From Herbidospora sakaeratensis (GTDB taxonomy: Bacteria; Actinomycetota; Actinomycetes; Streptosporangiales; Streptosporangiaceae): a DNA stretch of 64,000 nt. This document shows positions 62,545 through 64,000 of this stretch, in pieces. Location: NCBI RefSeq assembly GCF_001570525.1, contig NZ_BBXC01000032.1, forward strand, positions 1-64,000, written 5' to 3'. Positions within the stretch are counted from its first letter, which is position 1. Every line of letters starts with the position of its first letter. A program made the position numbers and the translations under genes. The notes below the pieces were generated by a model. It made no database searches, was not told the origin of the DNA, and saw only the letters and a program-made list of their open reading frames with translations.

Positions 62545-62838
62545 TTATGAGAGTGGTTCGGTGACGACCACCGCACCCGTCTGGGCGGGCGGCTGGAATG
62601 ACGGGCATGCCGTAACTGCGCCCCTTCCGCCGTCGCTGCGGACGCCCCGGGCGGCACGCTGTGGTGGCTGCTGACTGACCTGCCGCCCAAGCACCCACGA
62701 CCCCACCGGCTCGACGTCCTCCACCCGGCCGCCCATCCCGGACACGAGCTCCTCGGGCGTGAGCCCTCGGACGAAAATGAAGCTGAAGGCCTCCGCCAGG
62801 CCGAAGGCGGAGAACCAGGCGTAGTCGCGGGGGCCTGG
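62545..62838 (-). pseudogene. N-terminal fragment of a DUF6461-like protein
   Basis: The minus-strand frame reads DYAWFSAFGLAEAFSFIFVR then GLTPEELVSGMGG, matching the start of DUF6461 proteins. A TGA lies immediately before it in frame (62841-62839) and the end drifts into unrelated sequence, so the gene is broken at both ends. Confidence 0.5.
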
Positions 62839-62889
62839 TCATGCCGCGATCACGGCAGGTTTGTCGGTGATGATCGGTAGCGTCCGCGC

Positions 62890-64000
62890 ATGTCCTCTTG
62901 GCAGCAGTGGATCAACGACGTCCCGGGGCTGCGCGCCCACCTGGCCGGACTCGACGAACCGGAGCGCAAGGCCGTCGCGGCCGAACTGCCCGGATATCTG
63001 ACCGACCGGTGGGAGGTCGCCGCGCAGGCCCGCGCGTTCCGCCTCCTCGGCGCGGCCTGCTTCTCCGGCGCCGCGCAGGTCGCCGCCTGGCTCGATCGCC
63101 GTGAACTGCGCGAGCCCCGGCCGCCGAGGGCCGACGCCGCCGACCTCCTGCTCGTCCTGCAGGACCGGAAGGACGAATGGCGCCGGGATCTCGCCCACCG
63201 CCTGGTCGCCAGGCTGCGGCCGAGCCGGGCCCGAGGCTGGCGGAACGTCCACGGGCAGCCCGGCTGGGACCTGGCCGCGTCCCTGGTCATCGAGACCGGC
63301 ATTGAACCGCCCGAGAACGACGCCTTCGTCACCGGCTGGCTCTGGGATCTCTGCCACCGGCTCTGGACGGGCGAGACGATCGAGGCGATCCGCGACCATC
63401 CCCTGCTCGACGTCATGATCCCCCGCTTGTTCCAGGCCGAGGGCGTCACACCCGCACTGACCCACGACTGGACGTTCAACACCGCCAACCACAACCGCTC
63501 CATCATCAGCGGCCTGGCCGAACTGGCAGCCGAGGGCCGGTTGGAGCGGCAGGTTCTCATCGACGGGTGCATCGCCCGGTTCCTCACCCACGGGCAGGAC
63601 CGCCAGATCGAACCCTTCGTCCACCTGTGGAACACGCTGCGGCCGACGTCCGGCGAGGTGTCGGCGGTCGACCTGGCCCGGGTGCTCCCGGTCGCCGCGG
63701 CCCCGCTGGCGCGGCTGGCCGCCGAGGAGTTACGCCGTCTCGACGACTCCCTCGACCCGGATCTGTTCGCCGAGACGGTCGCAGCGCTGGCGTTCCGGCC
63801 GGAGAAGAAGCACGTCACGACCGCCCTGCAGTGGATCGCCGAGGCGACGCCCGAGCGCGCCGACGGCGCCCTGGCCGCGCTCGCGCCGGTCTTCGGCCAG
63901 GAGACCCCCTCGCTCCGCGATCGTTCCGTACGTCTCGCGCTCAAACTGGCCCCCCACGCCACCCCGGCCACCGTCGGCATGATCCGCGAGGCCGCCGAGG
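62890..64000 (+). CDS. DUF6493-like protein, 3' end outside window
   Basis: 370 residues are visible with no stop by the window end. The region HDWTFNTANHNRSIISGLAE and RPEKKHVTTALQWI are typical of the DUF6493 family, helical-repeat proteins often encoded with SWIM-domain and MoxR/VWA proteins in actinomycetes; partners would lie to the right. Function is unknown. Codon 281 is TTA (63730-63732). The ATG 62890 has a poor ribosome site. Confidence 0.8.
   Translation, partial: MSSWQQWINDVPGLRAHLAGLDEPERKAVAAELPGYLTDRWEVAAQARAFRLLGAACFSGAAQVAAWLDRRELREPRPPRADAADLLLVLQDRKDEWRRDLAHRLVARLRPSRARGWRNVHGQPGWDLAASLVIETGIEPPENDAFVTGWLWDLCHRLWTGETIEAIRDHPLLDVMIPRLFQAEGVTPALTHDWTFNTANHNRSIISGLAELAAEGRLERQVLIDGCIARFLTHGQDRQIEPFVHLWNTLRPTSGEVSAVDLARVLPVAAAPLARLAAEELRRLDDSLDPDLFAETVAALAFRPEKKHVTTALQWIAEATPERADGALAALAPVFGQETPSLRDRSVRLALKLAPHATPATVGMIREAAE

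Overview
The window is about 64 kb of very GC-rich DNA with actinomycete coding habits: strong G/C at third codon positions, ATGA/GTGA stop-start overlaps, rare TTA codons, and SARP and LuxR/LAL regulators. Family content (modular type I PKS, nSTAND-WD40 regulator, STM4015 and DUF6493 proteins) fits a streptomycete or a rarer filamentous actinomycete. I cannot place the genus from sequence alone.

Positions 1 to about 46.7 kb are most of an abyssomicin-type spirotetronate polyketide gene cluster. The first PKS (22695 to 4747, minus) has a KSQ-AT-ACP loading module and three KS-AT-DH-KR-ACP modules, all with malonyl-type ATs and B-type KRs. It should build an acetate-primed all-trans octatrienoyl chain. 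The second PKS (4739 to beyond position 1) opens with a methylmalonyl-type AT and a DH and KR that have lost catalytic residues, so it should add a methyl branch and leave a ketone. This is the order needed for the triene, C7 ketone and first propionate unit of abyssomicin. Upstream on the same strand lie an esterase-like hydrolase, ferredoxin, P450, membrane O-acyltransferase, a complete oligopeptide-type ABC transporter, a luciferase-family monooxygenase and an MFS exporter, many joined by 4-nt overlaps. A divergent TetR gene faces the exporter.

The second minus-strand block (42.2 to 34.4 kb) is the tetronate cassette: an RHS/YD-repeat protein, an AbyU-like spirotetronate cyclase (the [4+2] enzyme), KASIII-like condensing enzyme, FkbH-like glyceryl-ACP synthase, discrete ACP, E2-like acyltransferase and eliminating alpha/beta hydrolase. 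Together these make glyceryl-ACP, condense it with the polyketide, acetylate and eliminate to an exocyclic methylene, and close the spiro ring. A LAL-type LuxR regulator, a type II thioesterase and a small SARP complete this side.

From 46.7 to 64 kb the content is ordinary chromosome or accessory DNA: an F420-type luciferase-like oxidoreductase, a SpoU methyltransferase, a universal stress protein, YCII and SRPBCC proteins, a large SARP-nSTAND-WD40 regulator, a small secreted protein, STM4015-type LRR protein, lipoprotein, an MmyB-type regulator divergent from an SDR, a haloalkane-dehalogenase-like hydrolase, a tautomerase, an HxlR regulator, an amidase, and a DUF6493 protein running off the right end. 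Broken gene pieces (sugar-ABC permease tail, TPR and DUF6461 fragments) lie between them.

The most unusual points are: an O-acyltransferase plus esterase in the cluster, suggesting an acylated or transiently masked abyssomicin; a 42-bp coding minisatellite in the PKS; near-identical AT regions in modules 1 and 3; an RHS protein next to the cyclase; and a recurrent CTTTAG motif upstream of several transcription-unit starts.
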